NCBI GenBank assembly: GCA_024760905.1
Contig: CM045735.1
Location: 6,185,661-6,249,660, forward strand
Direction of reading: 5' to 3'
DNA: 64,000 bases
DNA from: Plotosus lineatus
Lineage: Eukaryota; Chordata; Actinopteri; Siluriformes; Plotosidae
Made by a program: the position numbers and the translations under genes. The notes beneath the pieces were generated by a model that was given only the letters and a program-made list of their open reading frames with translations, did not search any database and was not told the origin of the DNA. Below, in pieces: positions 44,612 to 54,060 of the stretch (within the stretch, counting starts at the first letter, position 1; each line of letters starts with the position of its first letter).

Positions 44612-45529
44612 GTACATAACATCAGCCTCCTTCAGAATATTAACTTTTTGTTTCGCTGAAACCTGAAATGAAGGCACAACGTTTTTCAGGCTGTATTTAC
44701 TCAGCGTAGCTTATGACAGACAAGTGAAGGCAATAGCAGCAACAGTTCGGGGTGTGTGTGTGTGTGGGGGGGGGGGGGGGCGGGGGTGGCGGGCGCTAAT
44801 TGACCAAGGCTCTCACGGGAAGGAGCGAGGAAGGGATTGTGTGCCATGGCATATGCTCCCCTGTCACTTATGGTGATCTCAAGCCAATCCATGGGCGTCT
44901 CTAAGCTTATTTGTACAAAAAATGCACACCACTGAATGTGCATGGGCAGCAGTTTGTAAAGCTGTGGGAGGCAGCATCACCGGGGCGTGTTCATGTTTAC
45001 ATCCCTCCCTGGTTGGTGGCCAGTGGTCATATGTGATCGGGAAGTAACACTTGACAGATAAGAATTCAATATGACTAAACATTAGGGGAGAAAAGATACC
45101 GTTGATGGGCTGATGCTGCAAAATACTGAGTTTCAGAAAACAAAAATGGGGGGGGGGGGGGGCTATTTTTTTTATTTATTTATTTTTTTTGTATGTTTTT
45201 TGTTAAATCCACCCCCTTCAGCGTGGAAGAGGAGCTCATTACTGCTGTATCTAAATATCCTGTTCTTTAAGACTGCACACAGAAATTTTCTGATATGGAC
45301 TTGCTGCACCGTGTAATGATAAAAAATAATCTTCACATAATATTATAAGCCAAATTGTCGGATTTCAATAATATAAGGCATGTTTCATGTATAATGTGCC
45401 CCCAACTCAAATTTTTTAAATAGATTTTGAAATGAAATAATCTACTTCACTGCTTTGGGGGAATGGTTGCATTAACCTGACAATATTGAGTTATTGCCCT
45501 TTGGTGATCATGTGACTTGACATCTTTGG
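44612..45529. other. Intergenic, nothing recognised
   Basis: G-runs at about 44766-44780 and 45149-45162. No gene-like signal. Confidence 0.45.
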
Positions 45530-46330
45530 AATCGCCTCATGTTGACAGTTTAGAAGTCCGTGTTGTGTTGATCGCCTGGGTTTGAAGGTTCATGATTTCT
45601 GTTTCTGGACATTGCATGTCGGTAAACCTTTCTCACAAACCTAAAAGGCATTTCAAACAATTATTTAAGTCAATTACTTCCTCTCTGCACATATGAGTTT
45701 CGTCAGCATTTTCTATTGTTTTCATGTACAAAATCTCTCTCAGGATAACTGTACAGAAAAGGAAGTACTTTAATCCGTTCCGAGGTCGAGCTCGTAAGCC
45801 AAAAAGTTCATTAGATGAAGCAATTGTTCCCATAAGAAATAACAGTAAACCAGTTGATCCATTCCAACCCCCTCCCAAACTCGTATACCCTGCCACAAAC
45901 TCGTATATTTGACCTAATACATTGAAGATAAACATGTAAAAACAATAGACATCTTCACCGCAGTCGATGATCAGAAGGGTTAGTTGGTTTTTTGTTTATT
46001 CTTGTTTCATTATTATTATTATTAATGTTAATGTACATTTATTATGAAACAAGAATAAACAAAAAAAAACTAACCCTTCTAATCATCGACTGCGGTGAAG
46101 ATGTCACGTAGGTAGGCATGAGGTGGTGCATAATGAAAGAGGAGAATTTTGTGCATGTGCACGCTACGAATGCCAGCGAGGAAAGGCTCGTCACACAAGG
46201 CCAGTGCTTAGTGCATAGTGCAAAACCTGAACAAACAAAACAAATTAAAACAAACAAAGAAACAATTTGACTCTGAGAACTCCTCAATGTCGCCCTCTAG
46301 GCAGCGCCATCTTGGAGACGTCACTCCAAG
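45530..46330. mobile_element. Tigger-like element copy with inverted duplication
   Basis: 45607-45765 aligns to 63404-63552 ('tatttaagtcaattacttcc', 'gttttcatgtacaaaatct'). 45775-45900 aligns to the reverse of about 8390-8510. A long hairpin lies inside. Boundaries are approximate. Confidence 0.6.
45950..46103. repeat. 60-bp inverted repeat (hairpin) with ATT-rich loop
   Basis: Arms 45950-46009 and 46045-46103 are reverse complements apart from about three changes. The loop is 35 bases. Confidence 0.92.
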
Positions 46331-46957
46331 ACGTCATTCCAAGTGCAATGTAAAAGGACATGAAGCGTAATAAAGTTTAACCTTTTGGTATCGTTTGTTA
46401 AACATGCTACAGAACATAAAATCTCACGCACAAACATTCTAAACATTAACTTAGGTACTGTACTGGAATAATAATTGAAAAAGACTTTAATACTAGTGCT
46501 TTACAACAGTATATGCGGGATAATGTTTATATTTTATCATCAATAAATATAACAGTAAAAATTGGAAAGTTTTTCTTAATCATTACTATATGTTACTACA
46601 TTAATACTGTATTAATGAGTAAGACTGTCTATAGAATGTGTTTAAGAAGTGTATTTTAGCGCATGTGATGGATACACAGTATTTTACTTGCGGTTGCTCA
46701 TTCGCACATGTAATATGATATATGGGGTTTTACTTTCGGGTACAGAACTCACGAATTATCTTCATTCGAGGGAGCTGGAACCGAACCCCCACAAATATCA
46801 AGGACTTGTACATCGAAACATTGTTGAGAATAGGACTGGCTGTGCATGATGTGCCATTCTTTTAAAATTTTGTCTCCTGTGTCCAAACAGGTAGGACTCA
46901 GTCTGCCGTTAATTTTTTTTTTTTTTTCGCCGAGCACTGAATCTGTCCTGAATAATA
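46331..46957. other. Region 5' of kiaa1191 coding exon 1
   Basis: No repeat family was recognised. A pyrimidine tract with 'cgccgag' at about 46914-46933, or 'gtccaaacag' at about 46881-46890, could be the acceptor of a 5' UTR intron. Confidence 0.35.
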
Positions 46958-46985
46958 ATGGTGTCCAGATCTGGAGACATTCCAG
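46958..46985 (+). CDS. kiaa1191: kiaa1191 coding exon 1
   Basis: ATG to 'attccag' with donor gtaaga. 28 nt, leaving one base (G) that joins CC of exon 2 to give Ala. Confidence 0.82.
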
Positions 46986-49900
46986 GTAAGAATGGTCTAA
47001 TTATGCTTTCATATTGTTGTTGTGGAATAAGGCTGGTCTTTACACACGTTTATTATAGCAACAGCCCAGCTGAGTCACACGCTCTAATATTTACATGGAA
47101 CCATGGAACGCATTAAGGCTTGTCTACAGCATGAGATCGTCATGCCATCATTTCAGCAAACTTAAGCAACGTAACCTTTATTTTTGGATTATGACAGGGG
47201 ATGAGTGAGATGTTCCGAGGTGTAGGAGGGTCTTTCCAACACCTGAGTGTAGTCTCTTGATGGTGCTCTGAGAAGAGAGTGGGATAAATCAAGCGATGCT
47301 AGAGGACGCAACAAAGCAATGGGGAGTTATGGGAGAACTTGAATGGAACATGATCAAGCTGCAGTTGTCTGATGATTGGGTTTTATGCCCGAGTCTGGTG
47401 ACTCATCAGAACCAAGAGCTAATCCTGTATTCTGCAGCAGGGTGTGAGGAGTTCAACTCCTCCTGGATATGATGCTTCTAATGTCCCGGTATATTTACTG
47501 GCACCCATTTGTACTGCTGGGTGGACAGAGGCACACTTGTGTTTAAGACCTTGCCCAGGGATCTTGGCACAGTGAGAGTATAACTAGGATATGAACCCAC
47601 GATTTCGCAATCATGAGTTCAGCACCCTAACCACTACACCACCGGCCCCATAATCACAATATCAAGGGATTAAAGAGGCTCCTGAGTAGTTTGTAAAAGG
47701 GAACCTTGCGCATTTGAGTCAGGACAGAAGAAAATGATGTCCAGATAGGTTGCCATAGGGTGTGACCCAAATGTACTTCAAGGATACCACGCGTCTGTTG
47801 ATGTCTGTTGTTATGGTGTTGTCATTGCAGCCATCGAGGCAGGCTCTGGGGTGAGCGAGGGACTTCTCGGGGGCATGTCTATCCCCACGGGGATGACCCG
47901 TCGAGCCTTGAACTACGATGACCAGCTGGAGCAACCCATGTCTCCGCCCTCTGATATCAACATCACCAACCTGTGGAGGAGGCCCGTCATTCCAGAGAGG
48001 AAGTTCTCTCGACTGGCTGAGGTGCTGTGACCTCGGTCATAAACTGGCTTCTTCTTAGCTTACTGTGATAATAGAAATGCGGGAGAAGTCTGCTTCTTCC
48101 ATGACCACGGAAGTGACTTGTCTGATTGGCTGGTGTCCATCATCTCTAACATGAGTCTTGTTGATCATTTGAATACAGGTTCACTTAATGTGACGAAGCG
48201 CCAGGTTTCAAATGCAAACCATGAAAACTCGCATATGTATATTCTGCGCGGCCGTTTAAAAAGAAATATTATAGTGAACACTTACTAAACGCTTACTTTA
48301 AAGGTGACCATAACCATGTGTTATGATATTTAGACGGGGTTGAATGCGAGTCTCTTTAAAAAAAAAAAAAGATGCCAAGTGTGCTGTTTTTTTATCTCAT
48401 TGTTTCCACATGAAACGGCGGTGATGCTATGTTATCGGTCCATCTTTGCCACTGCAGATCCCCCTTGCTCACACTCAAGTTGTGTCGGTTCTTCGTTTCA
48501 TTTAATTTTCTGTAACCGCTTAATCCGAATTAGGGTCGCGGGGAGGCTGTCGATACAGGGCGAGGGCAGAGTACACCCTGGACAGCTCGTCAAGCCATTA
48601 CAGGGCAGAAACTCGCTGACGGCTTTGCAGCCTACTCTTGCCGAAAGTCAGCAATGGTTCTTTTACATGCCTCACAACATAGACAGTGAGAGACGTAACC
48701 CAGTTAGTGCACTGGGGGGACACTGACAACTTTGGGAAGAGTGGAAGAGTGGGACTCGAACCCCCAACCTTAGGATCAGCGATCCAGCGCTGCCCTGTGT
48801 CGGTTCTTTATACATTTATTTAATATTTGTGTTGAATGGCATACACTGCCAGTCCAGCCTATCAATACTGGGTCACCTTGACCTATTTTTCAAAGTCATA
48901 GAGGTCAGTTAATCAAAAATTCCCGAGAGTGTGCTGTTGTGTGCTGTGTGCAAACCTATTGATACTGGGTCACCTTGACCTACTTTCAAGGTCACATGGG
49001 CAATATGAAATATGCACGCTGTCGTGTAAAACATCAGTTATGCCAAATTTAGCACAGGATTATTCATTTCTATCAGATATGGCTATGGACATCCCTGTTC
49101 ACTTTGTAAAAAAAAAAAACTGGTCATATTGAACTAATGCCAGATTTCCATGTCACAAGAATCAAAATGAGGGGGAAAAACATGGTACTACGTGTGCCAC
49201 TGACCACACGTGGGCTACACCCAGTGTTCTGTGACACCGTGCTCTTTGTCCTTCTCTTGTCTGTATATTTCGGGATGGGGTGTTTATTATTCAGTTTTAT
49301 TTTAAAAGGAGTCTGTGATAAGCTGCCGTCTGCTACAGAAATATTGGCGCCTTGTGTAAACATGACTTTAAGGAAATATGAAGATGCCACCGAAGTTAAT
49401 GAGCACTGAAAATGGAGCCGCGGTGGCTCAGGTGGTTAAGGCTCTGGCTTACTGATCCGAAGGTCAGGGTTCAAGCCATCAAAGTATCACCAGGCTGCCA
49501 TTGTTGGGCCTTTGAGCAAGACTCTTAACCCTCAATTGTGCAGTTGTATGAAAAAGTGTAAGTCGCTCTGGTTGAGGGCATCTGCCAGATGGCGTGAATG
49601 TAAAATGTCATCATCATCATCATCATCATCATCCTCTGCTTGATCCAGAATCGGGTCGCCGGGGCAGCAACCTAAGCAAAGAGGTCCAGACATCCCTCTC
49701 CCCCGCCACTTCCTCCAACTCTTCCGGGAGGACACCGAGGCGTTCCCAGACAAGCCGAGAGACATAGTCCCTCCAGCGTGTTCTAGGTCAACCCCGGGGG
49801 TCTTTTCCCGGTTGGACATGCCCGGAACACCACACCAGGGAGGCATTTGTGAGGCATTCTGACTAGACGCCCGAGCCGCTTCAACTGGTCCCTCTCAATG

Positions 49901-50237
49901 CGGAGGAGCAGTGGATCTACTTCGAGCTCTTCCCGGATGGTAGAGCTTCTCACCTTATCTCTAAGGGAGAGCCCCACCACCCGACGAAGGAAGCTCATTT
50001 GAAATGAGAAATGTAAAATGTGAAGAGAAAAAAAGATTTGTGTGATAATTTTGAAAAATGTTTAAACTGAACAAACAGTTGTTTGATTTCAGGAAGATGA
50101 ATCTGAGGATGTCTTAACGAGCACTTCTGCACTTGAGCCCCATCAGCCTCCGGTTCCTGTGGTTAAGGCTAAAGCTGCTTCTGTGCTCATGAGCTCATTC
50201 ATCACTAGTAAGATCACTGAGTGTGGTTATTACTGTA

Positions 50238-50270
<33 letters not shown>

Positions 50271-50739
50271 AGGAAGGAATGGTTTGTTTTTGCTGCCTCG
50301 AGTATTTGGGCTTATTGCTGGTGGAATAATGTGGAGAACTTCTGGCTGTGTTCCAGAGCAGACCCAGGAGAGCATGCAGAGTTTCGAAAAGAGGGTGGGG
50401 CTCACCGACACGGGCTACAAACCACACAAGGGCCTGGCTGCTGAGGACACCCAGTACTACCGCATGGCTCAGTCGATGCAGGTCAGTTTTCCACCTGCCG
50501 TTTCCTGCCGTACTGTACGTAATTCCACTTTGTATCATTGTGTTGAGATTTGTGTATATTGTGCTTTTCTTTTAGAAATTGCACATGCATAGTACCGACT
50601 TTAAAGATGAGAAGCAGTCATCGTCGGCTCAGTCAACACCGTCAGGAACTCCGCAGTCGTCCCCCAAACAGAAGCGCAGGTATGCAATCAGAATAATTTG
50701 TGTGATGAGACATTATCATCTTGTTGGAATTCTTTGGCG

Positions 50740-50793
<54 letters not shown>

Positions 50794-51443
50794 ACGTCAG
50801 AAGCTGGTTCAGTAGCCAGGGTTCAGTGGCGTCCCTCACAGGCTCCGAACTCAGCTCCAGTTCTAGCTCCAGCATGGATCTGGGTACTGGTGAAGGACCC
50901 ATGGAACGCTGGGGCATTTTTGGACCCCGAACTCATGTGCACAAGTCAGCCACTGATCCTGGAACAGACCTCGGCACATCAGGTACATCACCCAACATTG
51001 AGGTGTTTGTGGAAACTGGGTGTCTCACCCACATCATGCATGGACCATCTGATTTTATTGGCTTAAAATATTCTGGATCAGTTTTATCTGTGAAAGAATT
51101 GAACAATGAACGATTAAATGATGATTCTTGATTCTTCTTCTTCATCATCTTTTCCTTTCGGCTGTTCCCTTCAGGGATCGCCACAGCGAATCATCTGCCC
51201 TCCATCTCACCCTATCCTCTGCATCTTCATCTTTTACACCAACTGCCTTCATGCCCTCCTTCACCGCGTCCATGAATCGTCTCTTTGGTCTTCCTCTAGC
51301 CCTGCTAAGAACGCCAGTGAGGAAAGGCTTGTGGTGTGATACTTGGGGGCACTTATGACCCAGGGAAACATGCTTTTTTGCCATGCTGTACCAAAATGAA
51401 GTGTAATTGCGCATCCCCTACAGTAGGTGACAGTGGTGCTCTC

Positions 51444-51475
<32 letters not shown>

Positions 51476-51787
51476 GGGTGGGGGGGAAGCAAAAATTAGG
51501 CTACACAGCCCGGAAAAGCCATTTCCCCAGCAGAGCTCATAAATCAACATTTTACTTGTTGGATGGGGCAGATTTTTGGTGAGATCAAAGCTGGAATCAT
51601 GGAAAATTCGTTATAAAACACTCGTAAATCAAGGTACCACTGAATATATATATATTATACATATATAATTTTCTGAGTGGATCCTTCCGTAAGAGAGTGC
51701 TCAATACTTTTTCTTAGAGCAAATATAAGTAAAAATAAAAGGACAGGACAAAGACTTTCTATTGAAACTTCGTTTTCACTACAGATC

Positions 51788-51877
<90 letters not shown>

Positions 51878-53348
51878 ATACATACATACACAGGGATCCC
51901 TCACTTTCTGAGGTTAATTGGAACGGAGATCCCCACATGACCATTGAAATCCATGATGTAGGATCAATATCCATGTTGACTACTGTGAACTTGAAACGTG
52001 ATATTACTGAGGAAACCCGTTCATATATGGTGATATATTGTCATTTCATTCCAGAGATATTGACAAGCTTTGATGAGCTGAATATAGAAAATCTGACCTT
52101 TTCTGACCTTGAAATAAGGTCAAGTTGCGACTCGCATTCAATCCAATTGTATTCACCCCTGAGCACGAGCTATACAACAAATCTAGTGATCCAGATGGTG
52201 ACGCTTTGGTTTGGTTCAGAACCTGAAATCCAGACCGCAATCCAATGGAGATCCAACCATCTCCATCCAATCTGACCGAACTGGTATGGATTTCCAGTTT
52301 CTATCCTTTCTGGTTTTTGTGTGGTGTATTTTGTGTAAATGGTTGTGGTGGTTATTTACACTCCCTCCCCCTCAAACCTCAAGGATGAAGGGATGTTCTC
52401 AAGTCCTGGGTGCAGGTGTCCACCACGTGTTGCTGTGAAACTTGGCTGAGAAAACTCTCACAGCAGAACTTTAGGAATTTGAAAGTGTGTCTAAAGAACC
52501 AATCGCAAGTCTAGATCTGTGAGGATGGTGCTGCAGAAATTCCCAGCATGTCACTGAATTTCACATTCTTGGGAATATTTATGTTTGTGACTTGGCAGAA
52601 GCTTGCGCATCACATGATATGGCGTACAGATCGGGCATTGTCTCGGTGTTCAGAATGGAAAGTCCAGTGATGGTTCTCCAGCAACGAGACCACAATCTAA
52701 TCTTTGAGTCGCGAGGACAGAACGTTAGTGCCGAGCTGTCAGTGGATACGTGCAGTAGGTCTACGCTCACTATTCACGCCGCGTTAATCCGCTTGGGTAG
52801 CAGTAATGTGAATACACCTGAATTAAAGCTCCCTTTCTTTCCTTCCTTCTTTCCTAGTCGTTTCACTGCAGGAAGGTTCTTGGGTGAGACCTGACATTCA
52901 CACTGTGCATTTTAGTGTATAATTTGGTTTGCATCTCCTTCCTTTGCTTGTATGGGTTTCCTCCTAGTTCTTGGGTTTCCACCAGTCGTCTAAACTTATT
53001 CACTTTAAGTCCATTGGTACCATAAATCGCCCAACGTCACTAAACCCCTCCCTCCCGCGTCTCCTTAAAGCGATTGGTGTTTGCTATCGGTTCAGATTAA
53101 GTCCTAACCCTGAATGTCGTTGCTTGTCTCTCGCAGGCGGGTTTGCGTTGCAGCCCTATAAAGGTGCTCAGAAGCCCACTCCCATGGAGATGATGAAGGC
53201 TCAGGCCACCCGGATGGCCGAGGACCCCGCCACCTTCAAGACTCCACCCAAAATGGAGATTCCCGTCATGGACACCAAGAAGCAGATGACACGACCTCAC
53301 AAAATCAAACCGCGCGACATGAACATTCTGACGCCTTCGGGTTTCTGA
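46958..53348 (+). CDS. kiaa1191: KIAA1191 / p33MONOX homologue, complete, 7 coding exons
   Basis: Coding exons: 46958-46985, 47831-48021, 50093-50207, 50357-50481, 50576-50679, 50801-50982, 53137-53348. All introns are GT-AG, the phases join exactly, and the total is 957 nt (318 residues plus TGA). Human p33MONOX has about 305. It is described as a putative NADPH-dependent monooxygenase-like cytoplasmic protein of neurons; the catalytic activity is weakly established. Conserved blocks seen: MSIPTGMTRRALNYDDQLE, RPVIPERK, VPVVKAKA, QTQESMQSFE...GYKPHKGL, SAQSTPSGTPQSSPKQ, WGIFGPR, GAQKPTPMEMMKAQATRMAEDP, KPRDMNILTPSGF. No signal peptide or membrane segment. Introns are packed with SINE and LINE pieces. 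Start ATG 46958 gives MVSRSGDIPA, matching the expected short N-terminus. Confidence 0.93.
47445..47652 (-). mobile_element. SINE-D copy in kiaa1191 intron 1
   Basis: - strand head ('ggtggtgtagtggttagggt', B-box 'gggttcatatccta') and body ('agtaaatataccgggacatt'), as at 57206-57482. Confidence 0.72.
47831..48021 (+). CDS. kiaa1191: kiaa1191 coding exon 2
   Basis: Acceptor gttgtcattgcag, donor gag|gtgctg. Encodes residues 10-73 with the YDD and VIPERK motifs. Ends in phase 0. Confidence 0.92.
48494..48795 (-). mobile_element. SINE-B with T1 in kiaa1191 intron 2
   Basis: Perfect 13-bp duplication tgtgtcggttctt (48481-48493 and 48796-48808). The body has small deletions compared with other SINE-B copies. 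Confidence 0.92.
49411..49606 (+). mobile_element. SINE-C, nearly complete, in kiaa1191 intron 2
   Basis: Head 'gccgcggtggctcaggtggt', B-box 'gggttcaagcc', tail 'aagtcgctctggttgagggc' ... 'gaatgtaaaatg'. This is a widespread teleost tRNA-SINE tail type. Confidence 0.8.
49609..50009 (-). mobile_element. Rex3-like LINE 3' end in kiaa1191 intron 2
   Basis: Reverse-strand 3' end of the same family as 38944-39800, with (GAT)n at its tip and a frame ending in GRPR-like sequence. 12-bp flanks aatgtaaaatgt (49597-49608 and 50010-50021) show insertion into the SINE-C tail. Confidence 0.88.
50093..50207 (+). CDS. kiaa1191: kiaa1191 coding exon 3
   Basis: Acceptor gtttgatttcag, donor cacta|gtaaga. Encodes EDESEDV...PVVKAKAASVLMSSFIT plus one base of a split Lys codon. 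Confidence 0.9.
50234..50268. repeat. (ATT)n microsatellite in kiaa1191 intron 3
   Basis: About ten ATT units. Confidence 0.9.
50357..50481 (+). CDS. kiaa1191: kiaa1191 coding exon 4
   Basis: Acceptor gctgtgttccag, donor cag|gtcagt. Completes Lys (A+AG) and encodes QTQESMQSFE through AQSMQ. Confidence 0.92.
50576..50679 (+). CDS. kiaa1191: kiaa1191 coding exon 5
   Basis: Acceptor gcttttcttttag, donor cgcag|gtatgc. Encodes the Ser/Pro-rich SAQSTPSGTPQSSPKQ segment. The Arg codon is split AG|A. Confidence 0.9.
50744..50790 (+). repeat. (GT)n at the 3' splice site of kiaa1191 exon 6
   Basis: About 23 GT units occupy the position of the pyrimidine tract, ending ten bases before the exon. Confidence 0.93.
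50801..50982 (+). CDS. kiaa1191: kiaa1191 coding exon 6
   Basis: Acceptor tttacgtcag directly behind a (GT)n tract, donor tcag|gtacat. Encodes SWFSSQGS, a Ser-rich run and WGIFGPR. Confidence 0.9.
51128..51300 (-). mobile_element. RTE LINE 3' end fragment in kiaa1191 intron 6
   Basis: - strand 'gattcgctgtggcgatccct' and (GAA)n tail, plus the C-terminal GRPKRRFMDAVKEGMK frame. Confidence 0.85.
51305..51642. mobile_element. Tigger-like element, right half, in kiaa1191 intron 6
   Basis: Matches 63690-64000 ('gcatgcttttttgccatac', 'ccggaaaagccatttcccca') and ends in the terminal repeat 'aatcaaggtaccactg'. Includes (GT)n at about 51447-51472. Confidence 0.7.
51790..51861. repeat. (TA)n microsatellite
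   Basis: About 36 TA units, continuing into a short (GT)n. Confidence 0.95.
51891..51975 (+). mobile_element. Tigger-like MITE, left end only
   Basis: Cagggatccctcactttctg and the next ~65 bases match the left end of 17742-18207 and 60475-60999. Confidence 0.7.
51976..53136. other. Rest of kiaa1191 intron 6
   Basis: A worn SINE-A body lies at about 52945-53040 ('tatgggtttcctcctagttc'). Otherwise nothing is recognised. Confidence 0.5.
53137..53348 (+). CDS. kiaa1191: kiaa1191 coding exon 7
   Basis: Acceptor gcttgtctctcgcag. Encodes the most conserved part of the protein and the terminal LTPSGF, followed by TGA. Confidence 0.94.
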
Positions 53349-54034
53349 GAAGCCGTCCCTCAAGGTCACACCTCACATTGTCAGAAGTGCACGCTAGCAA
53401 CATTGTAGCTGGGTTAACCTTCCGTCTATTTATTTATTTTTTTCATCCCTTTTGGTTTTGTTTTCCTTCCTGTGCTTATAAACATCATGACAAGTTCTCC
53501 TGTGGTGTCTTGTGTAAATGTTAAACCTCGGATTAAGACTGTAATGAGGTGCCCGTGAGCACCTCTGTTTTTTTTTTTTTTTTGTTTTCTTCTCCTCCCT
53601 CTCACGTTAACCCTTTTATGTGTTTACCAACAGTATTTCATCCAAGTGTGTAGTTAATTAATTTAGAAAACACTTAAATGTCCTGTGTTTTATCTGTTTA
53701 ATCCATACTGTACTCGCTTCATGCTCTGGCTGTAATCATCAGTTGTGTGTATTCCAAAGTTCATGAAGGAAGGTGTTGATTGGTAGATGCCTAGTTTTCC
53801 ACCTTGGAACTTCCTAAATTGCTGTTGCATTATCTCAGCTTTCAGGGTGTAAATCCTTAATATATCACAAAGAAATATGAAATGTCTCTAGACCAGTTGA
53901 TGTTACAGTATTACGTGCATTTCACATGAAAGCTGTTTCCATTGTTAGTGTTTAATGTTGAAGGAGAACCTCCGTCTTGACAAAATGTTTTAATTTTTGT
54001 TCAAGTTTGTGTTACCGCCCAAAAGGTATCTGTA

Positions 54035-54040
54035 AATAAA
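54035..54040 (+). terminator. Poly(A) signal of kiaa1191
   Basis: AATAAA 690 bases after the stop codon. The sequence between is free of repeats and fits a 3' UTR. Confidence 0.6.
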
Positions 54041-54060
54041 CCCGATCACAACTTCAGCTT

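Noticed and set aside
46290..46335. 'gcgccatcttggagacgtca' as a YY1/CRE-type kiaa1191 promoter
   Set aside because: It directly abuts and may belong to the Tigger-like element copy. I could not separate promoter from transposon, so it is not called.
47445..47652. Extra kiaa1191 exon in intron 1
   Set aside because: The stretch is SINE-D on the opposite strand. Exons 1 and 2 already join in phase.
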